Of a DNA stretch of 64,000 nt, positions 1-8,169 are shown one piece after another. A program made the position numbers and the translations under genes. The DNA lies in assembly GCA_963840835.1 (NCBI GenBank), contig CAWJAM010000008.1, positions 154,921 through 218,920 on the forward strand. The letters are read 5' to 3'. Within the stretch, counting starts at the first letter, position 1, and each line of letters opens with the position of its first letter. Below the pieces are notes generated by a model. It ran no database searches. It was not told where the DNA came from and worked only from the letters and a program-made list of their open reading frames with translations. The DNA is from Rubrobacter_D sp963840835 (lineage in GTDB: Bacteria > Actinomycetota > Rubrobacteria > Rubrobacterales > Rubrobacteraceae).

Positions 1-273
1 GTCTGGGGCTCTTGTGCTGTACAGGTACGAGGCGGAAGCCTCGCCGATCGCCCTCTCGTCTGAGGCGCCCTCGAAAAGAGCCTGGTACGCTGCGAGGTCG
101 CTCACGGGGGTGCTCCTGCGGCCCGGCCTGCGAAATTCCGAGTGCATGCCCTCGAAGAAGTGCGGCTCCTTGCGGGGGCTCATGTAGACCTGGGGGTGCT
201 GGTTGAGGTAGTGGTAGAGTGAGGTCGTCCCCGCCTTCTGGGCGCCTACTATGAAGAAGTTGGGCATCGTCAC
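1..273 (-). CDS. Sulfotransferase, partial (cut by window edge)
   Basis: This is the N-terminal 91 codons of a PAPS-dependent sulfotransferase whose 3' end lies outside the window. The start is GTG at 273, preceded by an AGGGGG ribosome site about 8 nt upstream; an in-frame ATG follows two codons later. The protein begins VTMPNFFIVGAQKAGTTSLY, which contains the 5'-phosphosulfate (P-loop-like) motif GAQKAGTTS, followed by NQHPQVYMSPRKEP. This matches the neighbouring gene at 304-1227 almost residue for residue at the start. The enzyme would move sulfate from PAPS to a sugar or other acceptor, here probably a polysaccharide. The catalytic 3' half is not visible. Confidence 0.85.
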   Translation of the reverse strand, partial: MTMPNFFIVGAQKAGTTSLYHYLNQHPQVYMSPRKEPHFFEGMHSEFRRPGRRSTPVSDLAAYQALFEGASDERAIGEASASYLYSTRAPD

Positions 274-303
274 GCGTCTAACCCCCTAGCTCGCAACTCG
301 GCC

Positions 304-1227
304 TTACCGCAACCACGTCGAGAGGTCGCGGCCGATGAGCTCCTGCAGCCTCAGGATGTCTTCCCTGTAGCCTTCGATCAGCTCCTCGCGGACCTCCGGA
401 TCTATCGGCGGCGGCGCGGTCAGGACCCGGCTCTGCACCGCTCGACGGACCTCGAACGCGAGCGGCAAGATGCCGGAGGTGGGTGTGAGAACCTTCCGGA
501 GGCCGCCGACCGCCCTGTCCGTCGCCCTCATCGCGGCGCGGGCTGGTACGCTCGCGGGCACGCCGGCCGGGTTATGCTTTGAGGAAGTGTCCGGGGCGAA
601 GGTGTCGTCGACCTCGAGGAAGCGGAAGACGCCCCGGGTTACGCCGGCGGGATCTTCTCTCAGGTCTTCGTAGAGCCACACCCCGAGCCTTTCCCGCCCG
701 AACACCTCGTAGTAACGTTTCAGCTGCTGGTAGTAGAGCCCTCTGCTGCGGTAGTGAAATACGTAGTGCCAGCCCTTACGGATGCGGAGCGGCTCGGCGC
801 GGAGGGCTTGCGCAAAGTCGGTGAGCGGCTCCACCCCAATACGGACGGCGTACAGGAAGGCCGAATACGCCCTGTCGGCAGGGTGGCGCAGAAGGGCGAT
901 CGACCTCGCCCCCGGTACGTACTTCTCAATGCGCTCGGGGGTTCCCGGGGCGTAGATGTACAGGGGGGTCGCCTCACCGATCGCCTTCTCATCCCCTACT
1001 CCTTCGAAGAGCGTGCTGTACTCCTCGATGTTGGCGAACCTCGGAGGTTGCCTGCGGCCCCCAAACTCGCGTCTTACGACCTGGCCCCCGGCGGTCAGCT
1101 CGTGGTCGAAGAAAAAGGGCTCCTTGATGGGGCTCATGTAGACCTGGGGGTGCTGGTTGAGGTAGTGGTAGAGCGAGGTCGTCCCCGCCTTCTGAGCTCC
1201 TACTATGAAGAAGTTGGGCATCGTCAT
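304..1227 (-). CDS. Sulfotransferase family protein
   Basis: This 307-residue protein has the usual length of a bacterial carbohydrate-type sulfotransferase. The 5'-phosphosulfate-binding loop GAQKAGTTSLYHYL lies at residues 10-23, and the 3'-phosphate-binding segment LLRHPADRAYSAF lies near residue 112. The start ATG is preceded by GAGG about 7 nt upstream and encodes MTMPNFF. It is co-directional with the truncated paralogue at 1-273, only 30 nt away, and the first ~115 nt of the two genes are nearly identical. The product is predicted to be cytosolic and to sulfate a sugar or a lipid-linked glycan precursor. The acceptor cannot be read from sequence. Confidence 0.9.
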   Translation of the reverse strand: MTMPNFFIVGAQKAGTTSLYHYLNQHPQVYMSPIKEPFFFDHELTAGGQVVRREFGGRRQPPRFANIEEYSTLFEGVGDEKAIGEATPLYIYAPGTPERIEKYVPGARSIALLRHPADRAYSAFLYAVRIGVEPLTDFAQALRAEPLRIRKGWHYVFHYRSRGLYYQQLKRYYEVFGRERLGVWLYEDLREDPAGVTRGVFRFLEVDDTFAPDTSSKHNPAGVPASVPARAAMRATDRAVGGLRKVLTPTSGILPLAFEVRRAVQSRVLTAPPPIDPEVREELIEGYREDILRLQELIGRDLSTWLR

Positions 1228-1573
1228 CGTGTTGCCTCGACCACTACCCCTCGAAAGAATGTCTTGTCGTAGATCTCGATACTACCCAGAGAATACCGCC
1301 GGGCTAGGATGCCACCCCTTCCGGGTCCTGTCAATGATCCCGCCTGGTTCCACGGCGAACGCACCATACGCGGTTCGCCGACGTTCACCGTCTTGGCGTC
1401 TGTAGGCACCAAGGCCGCCCTGCGGTGTGCGCCCTTCCCGCATCGGCACTTACGTATACTGCGGGTATATTAGGGTGGGATCTTCGGAGAATCCGGCGGA
1501 GGGCGGCTTCGACCGGGCCCACCGGGATGGTTTTGGAGTACTGTGAGATCGTAGATAGGAGTTGGGTCATAGT

Positions 1574-2359
1574 ATGAACGGCAACAACGGAGATTGGCCG
1601 AAGATATCGGTGGTGACGCCTTCGTTCAACCAGGGTCAGTACATCGAGGCGACGATCAAGAGCGTACTCGAGCAAGGCTACCCCAACCTGGAGTACATCA
1701 TCATGGACGGCGGCTCGACCGACGACACCGTAGGGATCATCGAGAAGTACTCGGACCGGCTGGCCTACTGGGTGAGCGAACCGGACGAAGGACAGACCGA
1801 CGCGCTGATCAAGGGGTTCGACCGGGCGAGCGGCGACATCCTGTGCTGGCTGTGTTCCGACGACCTCTTCGAAGCCCGCGCGCTGCAAGAGGTGGCCGAG
1901 ACCTTCGTTCAGCATCCCGATTGGGAGGTAATCTACGGTGACAGTTTCTGGATAGACGCGGATAGCCGTCCCCTCCGCTTCAAGAGGGAGATCCCCTACT
2001 ACCGATTTATCTGGATGTACGACCACAACTACCTCCCGCAGCCGTCCACGTTCTGGCGGCGCGGTATCTACGATAGGGTGGGTGGCCTGGATGCCCGGAT
2101 GGAGCTGAGCATGGACGCCGACATGTGGTCCCGCTTCGCCGAACACACCGCACTTCATCACGTCCCCAGGGCCTGGTCCCGAATGCGCTACTACCCGGAG
2201 CAGAAGAACCGGCGTCTGCGCACCAAGAGCGACGAGGAGGACGGCCTGATCCGAAGCAGATATCTGCCCGACGAAGCCCGGTGGCTCCGCCGCTTGAAAT
2301 ACTTCCTCGCCAAGGGCGCCCGGGTCGCCCTGAAGTTGGCCCGAGGAGCCTACTGGTAA
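1574..2359 (+). CDS. Glycosyltransferase family 2
   Basis: This is a GT-A fold glycosyltransferase of about 261 residues. ISVVTPSFNQGQYIEATIKS near the N-terminus and the nucleotide-sugar motif MDGGSTDDT are diagnostic of GT2. A DXD-like acidic patch (SDDL) follows in LCWLCSDDLFEA, and a WSRFAEHT segment lies where the acceptor side is expected. I chose ATG 1574 because AGGAG lies 12 nt upstream; an in-frame TTG at 1562 abuts that site and is unlikely. The gene is transcribed divergently from the sulfotransferase at 304-1227. It would add one sugar to a lipid-linked repeat unit at the inner membrane face. Donor and linkage are unknown. Confidence 0.88.
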   Translation: MNGNNGDWPKISVVTPSFNQGQYIEATIKSVLEQGYPNLEYIIMDGGSTDDTVGIIEKYSDRLAYWVSEPDEGQTDALIKGFDRASGDILCWLCSDDLFEARALQEVAETFVQHPDWEVIYGDSFWIDADSRPLRFKREIPYYRFIWMYDHNYLPQPSTFWRRGIYDRVGGLDARMELSMDADMWSRFAEHTALHHVPRAWSRMRYYPEQKNRRLRTKSDEEDGLIRSRYLPDEARWLRRLKYFLAKGARVALKLARGAYW

Positions 2360-2654
2360 CCGCAACCTTCAGCTCTCAGCCATCAGCCAAGGCAAAAAGC
2401 TGAATGCTGTAGGAGGCCCGCACCAGAGATCTCGCACTGAGGGGTCCCATTCAGCTGGGTCTTAATGCGAAGGTTGGTACCATAATTATGTTCGAATGTG
2501 ATAGCATGCTACGAAAGTGCAGCGTTTGGCGATTGATGCGCCACACGGTACCGATATCTACGTCGGATGTTGAATCACCTTTCGGTATTGCATCTCACGA
2601 CATTATGTAGAGTAAGCGGTGCCATTACGGCGGTCGGGGGAAGGCGGCGACATA

Positions 2655-3884
2655 GTGGAAGTGGTATGGAAGGGCGGCACGAGGAGGACGCTTGTGGCCG
2701 CCGCGGTGGTGTTGTTGTTGACGGCGATCATGCTGGCGCTACCGAAGGACGCCCTGGCAGCGTTGCCTTCCGAGAGACCTGACATCACGCCGATGGTCGA
2801 CGGACGCGTCAAAGCTATCGAGCAGGTCGGCTCCAACATCTGGGTGGGCGGCCGATTCTCCAAGATCGAGAATCGTAACGGCAGGGTCCTGAGCAACGTG
2901 AACAACCTGGCGGTCTTCGACTCCAAGACGAACCGATACAAGGACATAGCGCTGAACCTCGGGAGCACGGACGACGAGGTGTTCGACATGACCCTCTACC
3001 GCGGCGACGTGCTGATCGCGGGCAAGTTCCCGGGGCGCTCCAGTACCAAGGAGAACCTGGTCAGGGTCGACGGCGCTACTGGTAAGTTGGTCCGGTGGTA
3101 CGACGCGCCGTCGCTGAAGTCGGTTCTGGCCGTGCCCGGGCGCGGGACGGTCTACGGCGGGGGGGTGAGCCTCTCGGCGTTCGAGGCCGCCACCGGCAAG
3201 GAGCTCTGGACCCGGGCGAAGACCTCCGTAGACCCCTCCTTACGCGTTCACGACAGCAAGCCGGCCTACCGCGACCTCGAGCTCGACGCCGACGGCAAGA
3301 CGATCTGGGCGGCTTGCATCTGCGACGCGATTAACGGTAAGCGGGCCAAGGCCCTGGTCAAGCTAAGCATCGGGGGCAGACACTTTGCCTCGTGGTATGC
3401 CGAGGCCGGGGAGGCAGCATTCGGCCAATCGGTGGTTGACCACAACGGGAAGCTCTACCTCGGGGCCGGGGGCAGCGACTTCGTGGCCGAGTTCGACAAG
3501 GCGGGAGGCGGCACCCGCGGCTGGGTGCGCGACACCTCAGGCTCGACGCAGGCGATCGAGGTCATGGACCGTAGGCTGGTGATCGGGGGGCACTTCTACG
3601 AGGTCGCAGACAAGGGCGGCGACCGTTGCGGGGGAGGGCGCCCCGGGGACATCGGGAACCAGGGCGATCCTACGCTCGACCCCAAGAACCAATGCAGGAC
3701 GAGGCAGGGCATAGCCGCCTACACCTTCCAGGGCGACCTCGCCCCTCTCTGGAGCCCAACTTACTCGGGCAGCTACAGCCTGGTGTGGGTGCTGCACGTC
3801 GAAGGATCCAGGCTGCACACCGGCGGAGAGTTCAAGAAGGTCAACGATGTGGTGCAGAACTCGTACGCGCGGCTCTCACCGTAA
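2655..3884 (+). CDS. Secreted beta-propeller protein (delta-60-repeat type)
   Basis: This is an exported protein of about 409 residues. Residues ~8-32 form a classic signal peptide: basic TRR, a hydrophobic run and an Ala-rich cleavage region before LPSERPD. The rest contains repeated blades with the signatures IWVGGRFSKI, DVLIAGKF, LYLGAGG, LVIGGHF and LHTGGEF, typical of delta-60-type propellers. An in-frame GTG at 2619 exists, but GTG 2655 has a purine-rich site (GGAAGG) at a suitable distance and gives a normal signal peptide. It is clearly paralogous to 16140-17432; both begin the mature part with (L/N)xERPD. Function is unknown. A role at the cell surface near the EPS machinery is an inference from context. 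Confidence 0.85.
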   Translation: MEVVWKGGTRRTLVAAAVVLLLTAIMLALPKDALAALPSERPDITPMVDGRVKAIEQVGSNIWVGGRFSKIENRNGRVLSNVNNLAVFDSKTNRYKDIALNLGSTDDEVFDMTLYRGDVLIAGKFPGRSSTKENLVRVDGATGKLVRWYDAPSLKSVLAVPGRGTVYGGGVSLSAFEAATGKELWTRAKTSVDPSLRVHDSKPAYRDLELDADGKTIWAACICDAINGKRAKALVKLSIGGRHFASWYAEAGEAAFGQSVVDHNGKLYLGAGGSDFVAEFDKAGGGTRGWVRDTSGSTQAIEVMDRRLVIGGHFYEVADKGGDRCGGGRPGDIGNQGDPTLDPKNQCRTRQGIAAYTFQGDLAPLWSPTYSGSYSLVWVLHVEGSRLHTGGEFKKVNDVVQNSYARLSP

Positions 3885-3950
3885 TCAGGCAGCCCGGACT
3901 TTGGGGCTTTGAAATCTGAACAGGGATAGATAAAGCACAGGGATAGCGCG

Positions 3951-5213
3951 ATGCCCGGGAAACTGGCAGCTTCGATGGCGGTGGTGGCGGCCCTGGCGAT
4001 CGTAATGCTGCTATCGGCGGGCGGCCAGGCCGCAGGGCTGGACGACCCGGTCCTGGTCGGGGCTGGGGACATCGCCTCCTGCAGCAGTTCCGGCGACGAG
4101 GCGACGGCCAACCTTCTCGACGACATCGAAGGCACGGTCGCCGTCTTCGGCGACAACGTCTACGAATCCGGGACGATCACCGAGTACCGGGACTCTACGG
4201 CCCCTCCTGGGGACGTCATAAGGCGCGCACGATGCCAAGCGCGGGCAACCATGAGTACTACACGTCGGGCGCTTCGGGCTACTTCGACTACTTCGGCGCC
4301 GCCGCGGGCGACCGTCAGAAGGGCTACTACTCCTACGACCTCGGATCCTGGCACGTGGTCGTCTTGAACAGCAACTGCGCGGAGATCGGCGGCTGCGGGG
4401 CGGGCTCGCCGCAGGAGCGGTGGCTGCGGGAGGACCTCGCGGCCCACACGAGAGCCTGCACCGCCGCCTACTTCCACCACCCGCGCTTCTCCTCCTCGCG
4501 CATCGGCAACAACAGTGCAGATGGTGCCCTTCTGGGAAGCGCTCTACGATGCGGACGCCGAGGTGGTGCTCGGCGGCCACGCCCACCACTACGAACGCTT
4601 CGCGCCACAAACCCCGAGCGGGCAGGAGGACCAGGCGCAGGGGATCCGCGAGTTCGTGGTGGGTACGGGTGGCAATGGACTGAACTCATTCGGCACCGTC
4701 AAGGCCAACAGCCAGGTGCGCAACGCGAACACGCTACGGCGTGCTGAAGCTGACGCTGCACCCCACCAACTACAGCTGGGAGTTTGTCCCCGAGGCGGGT
4801 AAGTCCTTCACAGACTCCGGCAGCACCAGCTGCCACGGTGGCAGTGGGCTTCACCACGGACGACACCACGGCACCCACGGTCAAGAGCACCGTACCCGCA
4901 TCCAACGCCACGGGGGTCGCCCAGGCGGCCGACGTCACGGCCACCTTCTCGGAGGCCATGGCCGCATCCTCGATATACGGCACCACCTTCAAGCTAAGGA
5001 AGAAGAGCTCCACCACCAACCTCGCCGCCGCCATCAGCTACGACTCGGGCACCCGCACGGCGACCCTGGACCCGAACGAACCCCTACGGGCGGGCATCAC
5101 CTACAAGGCGATCGTGACCACGGGGACCAAGGATCTGCGGGCAACCGGCTCGACAGAACGGTACCAGGACCGGCTCGCAGCAAAAGGCCTGGTTGTTCAC
5201 GGTGGGCAACTAG
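3951..5213 (+). pseudogene. Decayed metallophosphoesterase with C-terminal Big_5-type domain
   Basis: A signal peptide (MPGKLAASMAVVAALA...) is followed by calcineurin-like phosphoesterase motifs: VLVGAGDIASC and FGDNVYESG in the first frame, then YGPSWG and SAGNHEYY after a 1-nt loss near 4195, then VLGGHAHHYERF after another shift near 4510. The segment LKLTLHPTNYSWEFVP (from ~4743) lies in a further frame. An Ig-like Big_5 domain (TTAPTVKSTVPASNATGVA) begins near 4850 and ends in KAWLFTVGN before TAG at 5211-5213. At least five frame changes are needed to read the ancestral protein, so it cannot be functional. The ancestor was a secreted phosphatase of the purple-acid-phosphatase-like group. 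A 1-nt error could explain one shift but not all. Confidence 0.85.
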
Positions 5214-5317
5214 AGCATAGAAAGGGTCATCCGGGCCTGATACCAAATCCGGGTAAACGCCAACGACTCGACGGGGCCAGCCGGCGCGCCCGGACCGTCT
5301 CCCGCGATTCGTGGATT

Positions 5318-5331
5318 CCCGCTTTCGCGGG
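5318..5331. terminator. Short hairpin between convergent genes
   Basis: A perfect 5-bp stem CCCGC/GCGGG with a 4-nt TTTC loop lies between the end of the phosphoesterase pseudogene and the end of the sulfotransferase at 5337-6146. Its position suggests a weak bidirectional terminator. There is no long U-tract, so the call is tentative. Confidence 0.35.
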
Positions 5332-5336
5332 TCAAT

Positions 5337-6146
5337 TCAATTCGCCTTCTCGTAGCCAAGCTCCGCCAAGAGCGGGCCCGCGACTTCCTTGACCGCCCGC
5401 TCGTGCTCGGCCGAAAACTCCTCCCTCCAGCCCCCGATCTGCCCCTTCCTGAACGTCTGCCCCACCCCGAAGATCCCCTCCCTAACCGACTCTAGCGTCC
5501 CCTCCCCCACCGGCACCCCGACGTGCTCGGCCACGCGCTCCACCGCCAGCCGCTGGGCCTCTTCACTACCGCCGCCCTCGGTCCCCACCAGGTCTTCGAA
5601 CTTGACCATCACGGCCCCTCCATCGCGCCCCCAGCCCAGGAACTGCCTGTAGCGCTGCTCCAGAGACTGCAGCTCGCGCCCGCCAAGCTCCCCCCCGCGG
5701 ATCGAGACCAGGAGCCGCTCCCGGTCGGAGGGCAGGGCGCCGAAAGCCTCGTGGGCGAAGTGCTGCTTCCTTTGCTTGATATGGTGCATCTGGGAGACGG
5801 CCACGTCTCGGGGGTCGCGCAGTATGCACACCGTCCTCATGCCCACTGCGCGGAAGAGGTCGGCCAGCTCGGGGGAGTAGACGCAGTGGGCGTTGACGAA
5901 GCCGCCCTCGGGGACCTCGTCGAGGCGCCCGGCGAGCCAGCGGCGGCTTATCCGCTGGGGCGAGACCACCCCGACGGTGACCTGCTCACCGCGGCCCCTC
6001 AGCAACCGTCTGACGGGCCTGAAGCGGCCCGCCACGAGATTTGGTCTAATTCCTCCCTCGCTCATCTCGAACCCGAGCAACACGAGCAGACGATCGAGGA
6101 GGTGGGTGCCGCTCTTGGGTATGGAGTTGGCCACGATCCTCGTCAA
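5337..6146 (-). CDS. Sulfotransferase domain protein
   Basis: This is a sulfotransferase of about 269 residues. The 5'-phosphosulfate motif is ANSIPKSGTHLLDRLL near the N-terminus, and the 3'-phosphate motif is CILRDPRDVAVSQMHHIKQR in the middle. The C-terminal segment FRKGQIGGWREEF is typical of this family. It is a close paralogue of 11889-12806. I chose TTG at 6146: GAGGAGG lies 4 nt upstream, and alignment with the paralogue puts the paralogue's ATG opposite ACG here. Longer in-frame starts at 6176 and 6245 exist but lack a good ribosome site. Likely acceptor: the polysaccharide made by this locus (inference). Confidence 0.88.
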   Translation of the reverse strand: MTRIVANSIPKSGTHLLDRLLVLLGFEMSEGGIRPNLVAGRFRPVRRLLRGRGEQVTVGVVSPQRISRRWLAGRLDEVPEGGFVNAHCVYSPELADLFRAVGMRTVCILRDPRDVAVSQMHHIKQRKQHFAHEAFGALPSDRERLLVSIRGGELGGRELQSLEQRYRQFLGWGRDGGAVMVKFEDLVGTEGGGSEEAQRLAVERVAEHVGVPVGEGTLESVREGIFGVGQTFRKGQIGGWREEFSAEHERAVKEVAGPLLAELGYEKAN

Positions 6147-6374
6147 ACCGCCTCCTCGCACGCCTCTGTCCCTCATCCTCGCACCGGAGAGAATACACAC
6201 GGGACGCCTCTGGAGCAAACCCCGCGCGAGCCCCGTACGTATCACGCTCCTGTATTCTGCTGCGCTAACGCGCGTCGTGGGCAGGGGCGAACTGCCCGGG
6301 CCGTCTCCTCGAATGCTGCCTCGGCGCTCGCCAGTGGGATGAGGTTCGTCGTGTAGCGCCTCTGGTAGAGGGCG

Positions 6375-7160
6375 CTACCCCCGTGGGGCTGGTTCGCGCA
6401 CCGGGTTGGTCAGGCGATCGTATACAGCCTCGGCCCTGGCGATAAGCCTCTTCCGCTTTCGGTTCTCCAGATCGTACTCTATTTCGTCTTTAATTCTCTC
6501 CCTGACGGCGGCTGGGCGTTGAACCTTGCGTTCCCACAGCGTCTCGCCGTATTTCTTTTTGGCCTGTGACTCCATGCCGGCAAACAATTTGCTGACGTTC
6601 TCTTCGTCGTGACGAAACAGGGAGAACGTCGTCCCGAATTTATCGTTGAGGCGTCCGATCACCCGCCCGAAGTCCTCGGTCACCTCCTCGAAGAGTCCGA
6701 GGACGTACGCATCGCGGTACTTTTCGGCGCTCTCGTAGAAAGATATGTAGTATCTGAGAGCCTGGTCGACGGAGATCGGGTCCCGTATTACCAGGGACAG
6801 CACGGCGTCTTTGGGTCGTCGTAGAAGCACCAGGGTGGGTATCCGCCACCGGGCGGCCCGGATCACCTGCGCCGGAACGTGGAGATGATGAGCGATGCGC
6901 GCTACATCGAAATTTTCGCCCTGCGCCATTATGAAGGCCCTCCTGGCAAACGAATTGCCAGACCTCGGGAACCCTTCTATGACCACTAGCTTGTCCGGGG
7001 TTACGGCGCGAGAGAGATCCTGGCGCGGGCGCAATAGCCGATACAGATTAAAGAAGACGGCGGGGTGCCCGCCAGCGAGGATCTGGAGCCATTTTTCGAG
7101 CCACAAAGAGGCGACGTTCTCGTCCAGGTGTGGCCTCAACCGCTCCTCGATAGCCCTCAT
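6375..7160 (-). CDS. Sulfotransferase-like P-loop protein
   Basis: The product is about 261 residues from ATG 7160, which has GGGAG upstream; an in-frame GTG at 7202 has no ribosome site. EGFPRSGNSFARRAFI (residue ~60) is the PAPS-binding loop, and LLRRPKDAVLSLVIRDP is the 3'-phosphate segment. The rest is divergent from the other sulfotransferases here, with a basic Lys/Arg-rich C-terminal helix (ENRKRKRLIARAE). It belongs to the broad sulfotransferase superfamily. The exact acceptor is not predictable, and a kinase-like role seems less likely because both PAPS motifs are present. It lies in a run of minus-strand genes ending at 5337. Confidence 0.78.
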   Translation of the reverse strand: MRAIEERLRPHLDENVASLWLEKWLQILAGGHPAVFFNLYRLLRPRQDLSRAVTPDKLVVIEGFPRSGNSFARRAFIMAQGENFDVARIAHHLHVPAQVIRAARWRIPTLVLLRRPKDAVLSLVIRDPISVDQALRYYISFYESAEKYRDAYVLGLFEEVTEDFGRVIGRLNDKFGTTFSLFRHDEENVSKLFAGMESQAKKKYGETLWERKVQRPAAVRERIKDEIEYDLENRKRKRLIARAEAVYDRLTNPVREPAPRG

Positions 7161-7263
7161 TCCGCTCCCGTCCGTCTTGCCGTCTCCGTCTTGCCGCCCC
7201 ACATTCTACACGCTCTGCCCGCATCTACTGCCGGTAGCAACCGAGCGGCCTGGGCTAGAGACT

Positions 7264-8049
7264 TCAAACGGACTTATCGGTCAGAACTCGTACGGTTATG
7301 TCTTCGACGTCGGAGCTTATGTATACCAACAGCGTGTAGACGAGTGCTGTGAGACCTAGCATCTCGAACATCTCTTCGACGGATGTTTGCAAACCCTTGA
7401 GGATCGTCGGAATGGCATTCGCGCTCCCCTGATCTACCATGCCGCCGGAGGCGGACACCACCCAGTTAGCTATACTGCTGGATGAGGACACTACTTCTGC
7501 GGTGAGCATCTCCATACCGAGGGCGCCAAGCACGAACAGGGCTCCGGCAAAGAGGAACAGGCGGCGGGTTCTCCGGGGAAGATGAACGAGGAACCTCAAG
7601 TACGAAAGCACAACGATGAGTACGAAGGCGGCACCGGGCACCACCCAGAAGAAAGAGATAGCGCCGCCGGCTTCGAAGCCTATGGTGGCGCGCAACAGGC
7701 GTTCAAATTCTGCACCTATTATCTCGTGTATCGTGGCTACTTCGTCCATGGACAAGAGTAGGAAGATTATAGAAAGAACACCCCAGTGCAGGCTAAACCG
7801 GTCGCCGCGCTGTCTCTTGGCTACGGTGATTACGGCGAGGAGAATCGAACAGAGCAGAAACAGGATCGACTCGAACCACGTAGGAATGCTCCTTTCCTCG
7901 CCGACGTCGAACAGGGTCAGTGGCTTGAGTAACTCCTCTTCTCCCCACATGTACAGAGCAAATCTGGCGGCGAGACCGGCCAGGGTGAGAAACAACACCG
8001 CTATAAGCAGGGCCCGAACTACCGTCTTCGTATAGATTGCAAGTACCAT
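7264..8049 (-). CDS. Multipass membrane protein of unknown function
   Basis: This protein of about 261 residues has five to six hydrophobic segments: an N-terminal TM (ALLIAVLFLTLAGLAARFAL), SILFLLCSILLAVI, WGVLSIIFLLL, a Trp/Val-rich TM, LFLFAGALFVLGALGMEML and a final one before ISSDVEDI. A conserved-looking SMDEVATIHE sits just after TM3 and could be a metal or active-site motif, since it pairs acidic residues with His. ATG 8049 has GAGGA upstream; the longer in-frame start at 8109 does not. I do not recognise the family. Its position among sulfotransferases and the ligase suggests a part in glycan assembly at the membrane, but that is inference only. Confidence 0.65.
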   Translation of the reverse strand: MVLAIYTKTVVRALLIAVLFLTLAGLAARFALYMWGEEELLKPLTLFDVGEERSIPTWFESILFLLCSILLAVITVAKRQRGDRFSLHWGVLSIIFLLLSMDEVATIHEIIGAEFERLLRATIGFEAGGAISFFWVVPGAAFVLIVVLSYLRFLVHLPRRTRRLFLFAGALFVLGALGMEMLTAEVVSSSSSIANWVVSASGGMVDQGSANAIPTILKGLQTSVEEMFEMLGLTALVYTLLVYISSDVEDITVRVLTDKSV

Positions 8050-8169
8050 GATGTCCTCTTGTTCCCAAGCCCTTGTGCTTCTATAGTAGTATATTAGAGG
8101 GGCGAACACCCTTCTTCTTTGGCTCAGACTAGCAGATTACCCGCGTGCTCTCTCGCCGGCACCGCGCCT

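Noticed and set aside
12..206. Open + strand frame over the left edge
   Set aside because: Antisense to the sulfotransferase; Arg/Pro/Ser-rich composition typical of a GC-rich shadow frame.
754..1272. 172-codon + strand frame
   Set aside because: It lies opposite the sulfotransferase at 304-1227, which has clear catalytic motifs.
1385..2365. 326-codon minus frame opposite the GT2 gene
   Set aside because: The + strand GT2 has diagnostic motifs; the minus frame has none.
2368..2409. Possible terminator TTCAGC...GCTGAA with CAAAAA
   Set aside because: Only a 6-bp stem with a 25-nt loop; too weak alone, though similar in words to the hairpins at 22759.
5523..6356. 277-codon + frame
   Set aside because: Shadow of the sulfotransferase; low-complexity and no domain.
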